Assembly (NCBI GenBank): GCA_902800045.1
Contig: CADCCZ010000003.1
Coordinates: 124,001-188,000, forward strand
Length of the DNA: 64,000 nucleotides
Direction of reading: 5' to 3'
Source of the DNA: an uncultured Bacteroidia bacterium
GTDB taxonomy: Bacteria > Bacteroidota > Bacteroidia > Bacteroidales > ML635J-15
Position 1 is the first letter of the stretch. Each line of letters begins with the position of its first letter. Below, one piece after another: positions 33,906 through 41,179 of the stretch. Under the pieces are notes generated by a model. That model saw only the letters and a list, made by a program, of their open reading frames with translations, searched no databases and was not told the DNA's origin. Position numbers and translations under genes: made by a program.

Positions 33906-34364
33906 TTAATTTTTGTAATCCTCATCTTCAATAATCTCGTCGAAGTTGCTGTCGCTTCCTTCAATCTTTATGCTGCGGTCGTTCTGAGCAATGATAGCAA
34001 TGTCGAGAACCATGCGTTCTACTGAGAAACCAAGGGCTTCGCATACGAACTTCAGCACTTTTACTTCCGATTCCTTGAGAATCTTGTCCGACAAAGCAAC
34101 AAGGATACAGCCGTCCATGATGCAGTGCTTGTCACCAAGGTTTTCAACGGTAGCACCGATTTCCTTGATGTAATTTTCGATGTTTACATTCTGCTGGAGG
34201 TTGTTTTCCTCAGCGATAAACTTTTCAACTTCTACCATGTCAAGCTCCAAGTCGGCAGCCTGTTCCTTGATAGTGTCGAGTTCAACCTGCTCGATGATGC
34301 CATCGGCTCTCAATGTAGCCATTGTCAAGGCAACAAATTGTTTCGTAAATTTGGTGTTATCCAT
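33906..34364 (-). CDS. TerB-like helical protein, first gene of the graspetide-like operon
   Basis: 152 aa from the ATG at 34364 (MDNTKFTKQF); the open frame to 34403 runs through the promoter. All-helical, with the TerB-type pattern ADGIIEQVELDTIKEQAADL in the first half and LVALSDKILKESEVKVLKFV in the second, and an acidic tail (DSNFDEIIEDEDYKN). TerB domains occur in stress-response and peptide-processing contexts, but the function here is unknown. Tight packing with the precursor and ligase suggests a dedicated role such as leader binding or immunity (inference). Confidence 0.65.
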   Translation of the reverse strand: MDNTKFTKQFVALTMATLRADGIIEQVELDTIKEQAADLELDMVEVEKFIAEENNLQQNVNIENYIKEIGATVENLGDKHCIMDGCILVALSDKILKESEVKVLKFVCEALGFSVERMVLDIAIIAQNDRSIKIEGSDSNFDEIIEDEDYKN

Positions 34365-34400
34365 AAAATATGTTTTTAAATTCTGCGCAAAATTGCAATG

Positions 34401-34431
34401 CAAATATACAACTTATAATAACGCGGACAAC
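34401..34431 (-). promoter_or_regulatory. Promoter of the TerB-like/precursor/ATP-grasp operon
   Basis: The minus strand reads GTTG (34431-34428), exactly 19 bp, TATATTTG (34408-34401) then C. Close to consensus. It sits 37 bp before the ATG at 34364. Confidence 0.65.
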
Positions 34432-34510
34432 GATGATGCAAGTTTTTTTTGGCTTAAAGGCTAACAGAAGGCCTGTCTAACGGAAGAGCAGCCAATCTGT
34501 CAGCCTGCAA

Positions 34511-34542
34511 GACTGTTAGACTGTAAGACTGTTAGACTGTAA
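34511..34542. repeat. 16-bp tandem duplication, GACTGTTAGACTGTAA x2
   Basis: Two exact copies. The same GTTAGACTGT word occurs in the spacer at 53222-53231, so it is a dispersed simple repeat of this genome. Noncoding. Confidence 0.6.
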
Positions 34543-34593
34543 ATATTAGTATATCGCAAATTAATTTTATTTTTGTGCCAAATTCATATCGTC

Positions 34594-35310
34594 ATGAAAG
34601 CAATGATTTTCGCTGCCGGACTCGGCACCCGTCTCGCACCGCTGACCAACACTATGCCAAAGGCAATGGTTCCAATCAGCGGAAAGCCAATGATTCAGCA
34701 CCAGATTGAAAAACTGCGCGGATTCGGATTCGACTACATAGTGGTAAATGTCCACCATTTTGCCGACCAGATTATCGACTTCGTGAAAAGCAACGACTTC
34801 GGCGTAAAAATCGAGATTTCCGACGAACGCGACCTACTGCTGAATACCGGTGGCGGACTGAAAAACGTAAAGAAATTCTTCTGCGAAGGCGACAATTTTC
34901 TGATTCACAACGTCGATATTTTTTCTGATATCGACCTAAAGGCTCTATACGAGCATCATTGTACGACAGAAAATGTCGCAACCCTTGCCGTAATGCACCG
35001 CGAAAGTTCAAAGCACTTGCTTTTCGACACCGAAAACCGCCTCTGCGGATGGCGCGACCTAAAAAACGACAAGTCGATAATCACAATCGAACGCGACAGT
35101 TACAACGAAATGGCTTTCAGCGGAATATATGTTTGCAACTACCGCATTTTCGACCTCATCGACAACGAAGGCTCCTTCCCTATCATCCCCGAACTGCTGA
35201 AAATATCGAAACTGCACCGCATTGGCGGATATATCCACGACAACAACAAGGTCCTCGACGTTGGCAAAATAGATGTAATAAGAAAAATAGAATCGGAAGG
35301 AATACGGTAA
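34594..35310 (+). CDS. Sugar-1-phosphate nucleotidyltransferase (MurU/RmlA-like)
   Basis: 238 aa from the ATG at 34594 (MKAMIFAAGLGTRLAPLT), placed 18 bp after a -7 element TATTTTTG at 34568-34575. Rossmann-type nucleotidyltransferase with the G-x-G-T-R-L-x-P-x-T and PKAMVPI signatures at the N terminus, HNVDIFSD as the metal-binding segment, and FSGIYVCN. The short length without a C-terminal hexapeptide domain is like MurNAc-1-P uridylyltransferase (MurU, cell-wall recycling) or mannose-1-P guanylyltransferase. Substrate unresolved. Its stop is one base from the convergent response regulator. Confidence 0.82.
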   Translation: MKAMIFAAGLGTRLAPLTNTMPKAMVPISGKPMIQHQIEKLRGFGFDYIVVNVHHFADQIIDFVKSNDFGVKIEISDERDLLLNTGGGLKNVKKFFCEGDNFLIHNVDIFSDIDLKALYEHHCTTENVATLAVMHRESSKHLLFDTENRLCGWRDLKNDKSIITIERDSYNEMAFSGIYVCNYRIFDLIDNEGSFPIIPELLKISKLHRIGGYIHDNNKVLDVGKIDVIRKIESEGIR

Positions 35311-35311
35311 T

Positions 35312-35929
35312 TTAAACTAAATGCCGCATTATTGCTGTCCTTACCAGCGAAGCGGTATTTCCGCAGCCGAGCTTGCTCCTAAGGCATTTTGTATAGCTGT
35401 GCACCGTCTCAAAGGCAAGACACAATTTATCTGAAATCTCCTTAATCGTGTATCCTTCTACCATTAATTGGAGTATTTCACGTTCGCGCATAGTAAGAGT
35501 AGGCGGAACTTCGGAATCATCTTCGACAAGAGCCGCTGCCTCCTCACATATATACGAACCGGACTCAGCCACCTTCCTAATTCCTCGAAGCAGCTCGTCC
35601 ATACCCGTACTTTTCAAGATATATCCATGAGCACCGCCATGCATGGCACGTTGTATCACTGCCGACTCGGCAAAACTCGTACAAATAATGAACCTCGACG
35701 ACGGACTAATCGCCCCGAAACGAGGAATTGCATCAATACCATCGCCGTCGGGCAAAGCCACATCGAGCAGAACAACCTGCGGCTGGTGAACTTCGAGCAA
35801 ATGTTCAGCCTCGGACAAAGTGCAGGCGATGTCCAGAACTTTCACGTCTTCGGTTTCATCGATTAGTTTCGAAAGGCCCTCAGCAACAACCCGATGATCA
35901 TCAACTATTAATACACTTATCATCCTCAA
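35312..35929 (-). CDS. NarL/FixJ-type response regulator
   Basis: 205 aa. Receiver domain with acidic pocket D10-D11, phospho-acceptor Asp56 (VVLLDVALPDGDG), switch Thr in CTSFAES and Lys in YILKSTG. LuxR-type HTH at residues ~140-205 (LTMREREILQLMVEGYTIKE). It follows its cognate histidine kinase by 6 bp. Confidence 0.93.
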   Translation of the reverse strand: MRMISVLIVDDHRVVAEGLSKLIDETEDVKVLDIACTLSEAEHLLEVHQPQVVLLDVALPDGDGIDAIPRFGAISPSSRFIICTSFAESAVIQRAMHGGAHGYILKSTGMDELLRGIRKVAESGSYICEEAAALVEDDSEVPPTLTMREREILQLMVEGYTIKEISDKLCLAFETVHSYTKCLRSKLGCGNTASLVRTAIMRHLV

Positions 35930-35935
35930 CTAAAA

Positions 35936-37855
35936 TTATTTGTTTTTGAACTCGACATTTATCTCGCTACCCTTTCCTGGCTCAGAATACACGCTAAAGG
36001 TTCCGCCGATAGCATCGGCCCTAGCCTTGATGTTACGCAATCCGGAACCTTCACCATCAAATTCTATATTGCCTCGACCATCATCGCTCACGTTGATAAC
36101 AACAGAATCTTCATCGACATACAATTGAACTCGGATATGATCGGCTTCTGCATTTTTCACGGCATTGTTTACAAGTTCGTAAACTATGCAATACACCGCT
36201 TCTTCGTGCTTCACCACCGCCCCAGTCTCATCGCCAACAAATGAGAACGACACATTTCTCATGCTTCGGCAATAATCGCGTAGGGCGACCCTGAGACCGT
36301 AACGCTTCAATGATTCGGGAAGCAAGTGATGGGCGACATTGCGCATCTCGCGCATAGCCTCATCGGTCTGTGACTTAGCAACCTGTATCGACGACTTTGT
36401 CTCATCGGGATTTTCCGCGTATTCCAAATTTCTCTTTATGCTTGTCAGTAACCCTCCCATACGATCGTGCAGGTCGCGGGCGATGCGCACACGCTCGGCA
36501 ACTTCACCGCTCAACTTTGCAACGACGATGGCATTCTGCCTGTTTTTGCGCACATTGCGCCACAACAGGAAAAACAACAGAGCAACAAGAAGCATTATGC
36601 AGCCTATCAGAACCGAACCAATTACGTACCACCGTTTTTCTCGTGTCAACTGTTCGATGGCAGCCTGCTTCTTCTCGGTTTCGTAAAGCACTTCCATCTG
36701 CGAAAGCCCCGACTGATAGTTTGAATTGGCAAACTGCGCCATTCCTCTGAAAATCTTTTCAGAGTATTCCTTCACGCCTTCATTATTTCCCAGTTCGGCG
36801 TATATCTGAGCCAGATAAACGTATATGCCAATATCATCATAAGTTTCATATTCATCTTCGAGCGACATAAGGGCATATTCCTCTGCTTTTTTCCACTGCT
36901 TACGCGCCATTGCCAGTTCGCAGCAGACGGTATAGACATTGCTTCTTGTCTCCCAACTTGTCTCATCATCAAGCAGCGACAATGCTTCCGAAATGTATCT
37001 CTCGGCACGGTCCAAGTCCTTGTAATGATTCATCTGCAATCTCGCAAACGCAAGGATAGTCACAATGTAGTCGCCTTTTTCCTCCTCTATATGATTGCGG
37101 TAATATTCATAGCTAACATTTGCAGCCTCTTCGGCCTTTGCCATATCGCCAGCATCATTATATATCGCAACCAAACCCTTGTGCGACATGGCGACAAGCA
37201 GCGAATCGCCCGACTTTTGTGCAGCATCTACAGCCATAAGATAGTTACTGCGGGCTTCGTCCGAATTGCCCATGCTATGGTACAATTCACCTATATTATA
37301 ATGGAGTATGGCTGTCGATTCCATCCAACCGTACTTCTCAAAAATCGGAAGCGCTTGCTGATAATAATGTATTGCAAGATGAGCCTTGTCCTGCATATTG
37401 TACACGTTAGCGATGGAACCGTATATAACGCTCAAGTTGTCGTCGATGTCGGATTCGCTGTAGCGGCCGTCGTTCTTCATAGAGTCGCAGACCTCCAAGG
37501 CACGATTGTAGTATTCGATTGCAGCATCATAATCGTCGCCTCCGTATGCGATAAGTCCAAGCACACGCAGTGCATCGGCACGTGCATTTAGCAAATTCTC
37601 CTCGTAGGACAGGTCGATAGCCTTTAGGGCATATTGCCGCGACTTTGCCCCATCGGTATTCAGATAGCCCCACATCAGGTTGTTATACACCTTCATCAGT
37701 TCTCTGCCTTGGGGCGGATTGCTGCCGTTCAACACCATCTCGAGCGAATCGACATTCCTATTGCGATGGTCGGAATACTGACCATATCCAGCCAAACAAA
37801 TGCTCGACAGACAAAGCAAGACAACGATATGTGATACAAACTTCATCATTATCAA
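35936..37855 (-). CDS. TPR-containing sensor histidine kinase (HisKA_3 type)
   Basis: 639 aa. Signal peptide (FVSHIVVLLCLSSICLAGYG), periplasmic tetratricopeptide repeats (~50-400, e.g. ALPIFEKYGWMESTAILHYN and the A.EYY..AL pattern), one membrane helix (YVIGSVLIGCIMLLVALLFF, ~412-436), then HisKA_3 with phospho-acceptor His463 in RIARDLHDRMGG and a HATPase_c domain with N box LVNNAVKNAEA and G box DDGRGNI. Senses an unknown envelope signal and phosphorylates the downstream NarL-type regulator. Divergent from the beta-helix lipoprotein gene 142 bp away, a possible target. Confidence 0.92.
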   Translation of the reverse strand: MIMMKFVSHIVVLLCLSSICLAGYGQYSDHRNRNVDSLEMVLNGSNPPQGRELMKVYNNLMWGYLNTDGAKSRQYALKAIDLSYEENLLNARADALRVLGLIAYGGDDYDAAIEYYNRALEVCDSMKNDGRYSESDIDDNLSVIYGSIANVYNMQDKAHLAIHYYQQALPIFEKYGWMESTAILHYNIGELYHSMGNSDEARSNYLMAVDAAQKSGDSLLVAMSHKGLVAIYNDAGDMAKAEEAANVSYEYYRNHIEEEKGDYIVTILAFARLQMNHYKDLDRAERYISEALSLLDDETSWETRSNVYTVCCELAMARKQWKKAEEYALMSLEDEYETYDDIGIYVYLAQIYAELGNNEGVKEYSEKIFRGMAQFANSNYQSGLSQMEVLYETEKKQAAIEQLTREKRWYVIGSVLIGCIMLLVALLFFLLWRNVRKNRQNAIVVAKLSGEVAERVRIARDLHDRMGGLLTSIKRNLEYAENPDETKSSIQVAKSQTDEAMREMRNVAHHLLPESLKRYGLRVALRDYCRSMRNVSFSFVGDETGAVVKHEEAVYCIVYELVNNAVKNAEADHIRVQLYVDEDSVVINVSDDGRGNIEFDGEGSGLRNIKARADAIGGTFSVYSEPGKGSEINVEFKNK

Positions 37856-37997
37856 TGACGCAAAATTATAAAAATTAAATAAAAATACCTAGAAAAAATC
37901 CCCCAAATGGGGGGTTGTCAAAATCTTCATTCGGCAAGATCTTTGTTTCGATAAAGTTGAAATTCATAAATGTCTAATTTTAAAAATCTTAAATAGT

Positions 37998-39446
37998 ATG
38001 AAACGATTATTAGTTATCGCAACAACATTCCTTTTAGGAATACTTGCTATGAATTCATGTGTAAAAGAATACACTATCACAGTGACCTCAAACAACAGTG
38101 ATTGGGGAACTGCAACAGGAAGCGGTACTTATGTTGCAAATTCGGAAATTGCAATCACAGCAATTCCGGCAGCTGGCTACTACTTCATCAAATGGGACGA
38201 CGGAAACACCGACAACCCGCGTACCATTGTTGTAACCAGCGACAAGACCTACCAGGCAATCTTCTCCAACAATCCTAACGGTGGCGGACAAGGTGGAAAC
38301 GGCACGTCAGTCAACTTCAACGGCAACATCAGCGACAATACCACATGGCCGGACCTTGGTCTCGAAGTCGACTACATCGTTGACGGCTGGATTAACATCG
38401 AAGGCAATGCATTACTTACCATCGAACCTGGTGTAACTATCATGTTCACAGGTGAAAATGGTGGTATGACAGTACACGAAAATGCAGGCTTGAAGATGGT
38501 TGGTACTGCCGACAAGCCCATCAAGTTTGTTGGTCCATTAAACAATCCTAACAATGGTTCGTGGGGCAGAGTCGAAATCCATTCGAAGCGCAACGACAAC
38601 GTTTGGGAATATGTACAATTCCTCCGTGGCGGAAGCAGCGATTATGTATGGGATGGCGTAATTGACGTTAATGATGCAAAACTTGCAATGCGCAACTGTA
38701 TAATCGACGGATCGCTCGGCTATGGATTTGTTATGGAATATGGCACACGTCTAACTGCTTTCGAAGGCAACACAATAAAGAACTGTGCACAATATCCTAT
38801 TGTTGGCGAATACTGGGAAAACTTGCTTGACCTTAATGCTAACAACACTTTCATCAGCAACGGTCATAACTTCATTGATGCAAAATGCCGCGACATCAGT
38901 ATGGAAGACCACACCACAATAAAGGCTATGCCTATACCTTATTGTCTTGAATATGGCTTACATTTCGATGGCGGTTATAAACTTACCATAGAACCAGGTA
39001 CACAGTTCTACATAAGGCCAGGCCAAAATATTGATATGGACGAAAACAGCACTTTAATTGCTGACGGTACAGCCGAAAAGCCTATTATTTTCCGTGGAGT
39101 GGATGATGAGGACAGCTATTGGATTGGTATAAAGTATCACAGCACCAAGCAGGCATCTGTTATGAACTATTGCACAGTGCTCAACTGCGGTGAAGACACC
39201 GAATCATTCCACGGCGGATGCATTTGCGTATACAGTCAGTCGCGCCTTACACTTACCAACTGCACCATAGGCAAGAGCCTGCACTATGGAATTACCTTGG
39301 ACGATGTTGAACTTATGGGTCGCATCTCACACAGCAACAATACATTCACAAATTGTGCCGGTGGCAATGTATGGCTCGAAAGCGGTGGAACATACAACGG
39401 TGTTGACTACGAAGGCGGTCAGATACTTACCGACTTACCAGAATAA
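37998..39446 (+). CDS. Beta-helix surface lipoprotein
   Basis: 482 aa. Lipoprotein signal MKRLLVIATTFLLGILAMNSC (lipobox MNSC). Residues ~22-95 are an InlB/List-Bact-like beta repeat (YYFIKWDDGNTDNPRTIVV), followed by a Gly/Asn linker and a right-handed parallel beta-helix (~105-480) marked by LTIEPGVTIMFTGENGG, its later relative LTIEPGTQFYIRPGQNID, and LTLTNCTIGKSLHYG. No catalytic residues are identifiable; carbohydrate binding or lyase-like activity is possible. Followed by a clear terminator. Confidence 0.82.
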   Translation: MKRLLVIATTFLLGILAMNSCVKEYTITVTSNNSDWGTATGSGTYVANSEIAITAIPAAGYYFIKWDDGNTDNPRTIVVTSDKTYQAIFSNNPNGGGQGGNGTSVNFNGNISDNTTWPDLGLEVDYIVDGWINIEGNALLTIEPGVTIMFTGENGGMTVHENAGLKMVGTADKPIKFVGPLNNPNNGSWGRVEIHSKRNDNVWEYVQFLRGGSSDYVWDGVIDVNDAKLAMRNCIIDGSLGYGFVMEYGTRLTAFEGNTIKNCAQYPIVGEYWENLLDLNANNTFISNGHNFIDAKCRDISMEDHTTIKAMPIPYCLEYGLHFDGGYKLTIEPGTQFYIRPGQNIDMDENSTLIADGTAEKPIIFRGVDDEDSYWIGIKYHSTKQASVMNYCTVLNCGEDTESFHGGCICVYSQSRLTLTNCTIGKSLHYGITLDDVELMGRISHSNNTFTNCAGGNVWLESGGTYNGVDYEGGQILTDLPE

Positions 39447-39467
39447 ATTTTAGTTTGACAATAAGGT

Positions 39468-39495
39468 AATGGCAGCTCAAAAGGCTGCCATTTTT
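39468..39495 (+). terminator. Terminator of the beta-helix lipoprotein gene
   Basis: Stem AATGGCAGC / GCTGCCATT, loop TCAAAAG, then TTTTTG. It lies 21 bp after the stop codon and 13 bp before the left 23-bp repeat array. Confidence 0.85.
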
Positions 39496-39507
39496 GTCGT
39501 ATATCTT

Positions 39508-39622
39508 CACAAGTTCGGGAATGAAAGTTCCACAAATTCGGGAATGAAAGTTCCATAAGTTCGGGAATGAAAATCCCATAAGTTAGGGAATGAAAATCCC
39601 ATAAGTTCGGGAATTGATAAAA
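39508..39622. repeat. Left array: five direct repeats with exact 23-bp period, upstream of DUF4143 ATPase 2
   Basis: Units start at 39508, 39531, 39554, 39577 and 39600. The conserved part is CACAAGTTCGGGAATGAAAG and the end alternates between GTTC(C) and ATCC(C). In each complete unit a short dyad persists, either GGAA-TGAAAG-TTCC or GGGA-ATGAAAA-TCCC. The fifth unit degenerates after GGGAATT. The array ends 5 bp before the -33 element of the ATPase promoter. The same unit, same orientation, recurs after the gene. Confidence 0.9.
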
Positions 39623-39627
39623 ATAAA

Positions 39628-39659
39628 TTTGTGAGTTTCAAAAAGTTTACATATTTTTG
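39628..39659 (+). promoter_or_regulatory. Promoter of DUF4143 ATPase 2
   Basis: TTTG (39628-39631), 20-bp spacer, TATTTTTG (39652-39659) then C. A near-perfect Bacteroidetes promoter directly after the 23-bp array, 24 bp before the ATG at 39684. Confidence 0.65.
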
Positions 39660-39683
39660 CGGTGTGATAAAAATAGTGCAAAA

Positions 39684-40958
39684 ATGAGCGATTATAAGGA
39701 ACGAATTTTTGACCAGTTGCTAAGTAGAAAACTGGAAGGTATGGGAGCTGTTCTAATCGAAGGTCCGAAATGGTGCGGAAAGACAACCTCGGCGGAACAG
39801 CAGGCTGGAAGTGTCTTGTATATGAACGACCCTAAATTGTTTGCCCGTAACTTGCAGATTGCCGACCAAGACCCGCAGATGTTATTGGAAGGAGCCACTC
39901 CCCGTCTTATCGACGAATGGCAGGAGGCTCCAAAACTTTGGGATGCCGTGCGCTACGAAGTTGACAGGCGTAATGCCGAAGGTCAGTTTATCCTTACTGG
40001 CTCGGCCGTTCCTGCCGATATGAGTCAGGTTCACCACACAGGTACAGGGCGGATTGCGCGTATGCAGATGCGTACGATGAGCCTTTGGGAGTCGGGCGAA
40101 TCCACAGGAACTGCAAGCCTTATTTCGTTTTTCGCAAATGCCGCCAGCAACGCTGCCACAATGGACAAGACTTTGTCCGAAGTTGCCTACCTTGTATGCC
40201 GTGGAGGTTGGCCTCGTGCCGTTATGCAAAGGCCGTCGGTGGCATTGGACAGGGCGTACGACTATCTGAATGCCATAGTTACAAATGATATTTCGCGTGT
40301 TGATGGTGTAAGCCGCGACACAGAACGAGCTCGCCGTCTTATGCGTTCGTATGCTCGATTCCAAGGGGCGCAGGCTCCGCTCTCGAAAATCCGAGAGGAT
40401 GTCATTGCCGGCAGCGACAGTTCATTCGACGAGAAAACTCTTTCTTCGTACCTGAATGCACTGAAAAAGATGTTTGTTATCGAGGATATGCCATCGTGGA
40501 ATCCGAACCTCAGGTCGAAAGCAGCTATACGGTCTTCAGAAACTCGCTATTTTACCGACCCCTCAATTGCCGCTGCTGCTTTGGGCATTGGACCCAAAGA
40601 CCTTATGAACGACCTTGAAACCTACGGACTGCTGTTTGAGGCAATGTGTGTTCGTGACTTGCGCATCTACGCACAAGCAATAAATGGTCTTGTATATCAT
40701 TACCGCGACTCCGATGGACTGGAGTGCGACGCTGTAATCCATTTGCGCAATGGCGACTACGGACTTGTCGAAATAAAACTAGGCGGAGACCGTCTGATAG
40801 AGGCTGGCGCAGTGTCGTTGCATAAGTTGTGCGACAAGATTGATACCGACAAAATGAAGTCACCTTCGTTCTTGATGGTTCTTGTAGCGACTGGCGACTA
40901 TGTATATCGCCGTACCGATGGAGTATGGGTTGTGCCAATATGCAGTCTGAAACCGTAA
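39684..40958 (+). CDS. AAA-type ATPase with DUF4143 C-terminal domain (ATPase 2)
   Basis: 424 aa from the ATG at 39684; the frame open from 39657 includes the promoter and is rejected. Walker A GPKWCGKT (residues 27-34), Walker B RLIDEWQE (~80-87), sensor ILTGSAVP, a winged-helix-like middle (DEKTLSSYLNALKKMFVIED), then DUF4143 with ECDAVIHLRNGDYGLVEIKL. The D...EIK arrangement resembles a PD-(D/E)XK core. Only distantly similar to ATPase 1. It stands alone between two arrays of the same 23-bp repeat, each within 130 bp of the gene. Confidence 0.85.
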   Translation: MSDYKERIFDQLLSRKLEGMGAVLIEGPKWCGKTTSAEQQAGSVLYMNDPKLFARNLQIADQDPQMLLEGATPRLIDEWQEAPKLWDAVRYEVDRRNAEGQFILTGSAVPADMSQVHHTGTGRIARMQMRTMSLWESGESTGTASLISFFANAASNAATMDKTLSEVAYLVCRGGWPRAVMQRPSVALDRAYDYLNAIVTNDISRVDGVSRDTERARRLMRSYARFQGAQAPLSKIREDVIAGSDSSFDEKTLSSYLNALKKMFVIEDMPSWNPNLRSKAAIRSSETRYFTDPSIAAAALGIGPKDLMNDLETYGLLFEAMCVRDLRIYAQAINGLVYHYRDSDGLECDAVIHLRNGDYGLVEIKLGGDRLIEAGAVSLHKLCDKIDTDKMKSPSFLMVLVATGDYVYRRTDGVWVVPICSLKP

Positions 40959-40994
40959 ATTGATTGGATTTACGATTGATTTTATGATTGTAGC

Positions 40995-41012
40995 GGCGCA
41001 ATGCCTTGCGCC
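40995..41012. terminator. GC-rich hairpin after ATPase 2
   Basis: GGCGCA-ATGCCT-TGCGCC, 36 bp after the stop codon and directly before the right array. There is no T-run, so it is a weak terminator or a palindromic repeat. Confidence 0.4.
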
Positions 41013-41017
41013 TATCC

Positions 41018-41109
41018 CACAAGTTCGGGAACAAAAATCCCACAAATTCGGGAATAAAAGTTCCACAAGTTCGGGAATGAAAGTTCCACAAGTTCGGGAA
41101 TAAATAAAG
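41018..41109. repeat. Right array: four direct repeats with exact 23-bp period, downstream of DUF4143 ATPase 2
   Basis: Units start at 41018, 41041, 41064 and 41087, same unit and same orientation as the left array. The third unit is identical to the first left unit. The GGAA...TTCC or GGGA...TCCC dyad is again kept in each complete unit. Together with the left array the repeats frame a ~1.4-kb segment holding only the ATPase gene and its promoter. Confidence 0.9.
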
Positions 41110-41179
41110 GTTATGGTATTGATTATTAGAATAATTTCCTAACAATCTTCTTGTCCTTAATTTGTATCTCCAAGGCCTT

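Noticed and set aside
39508-41109. CRISPR or plasmid-iteron interpretation of the 23-bp arrays
   Set aside because: Units are contiguous with no spacers, so not CRISPR. No replication initiator or plasmid genes are nearby, so an origin is not supported.
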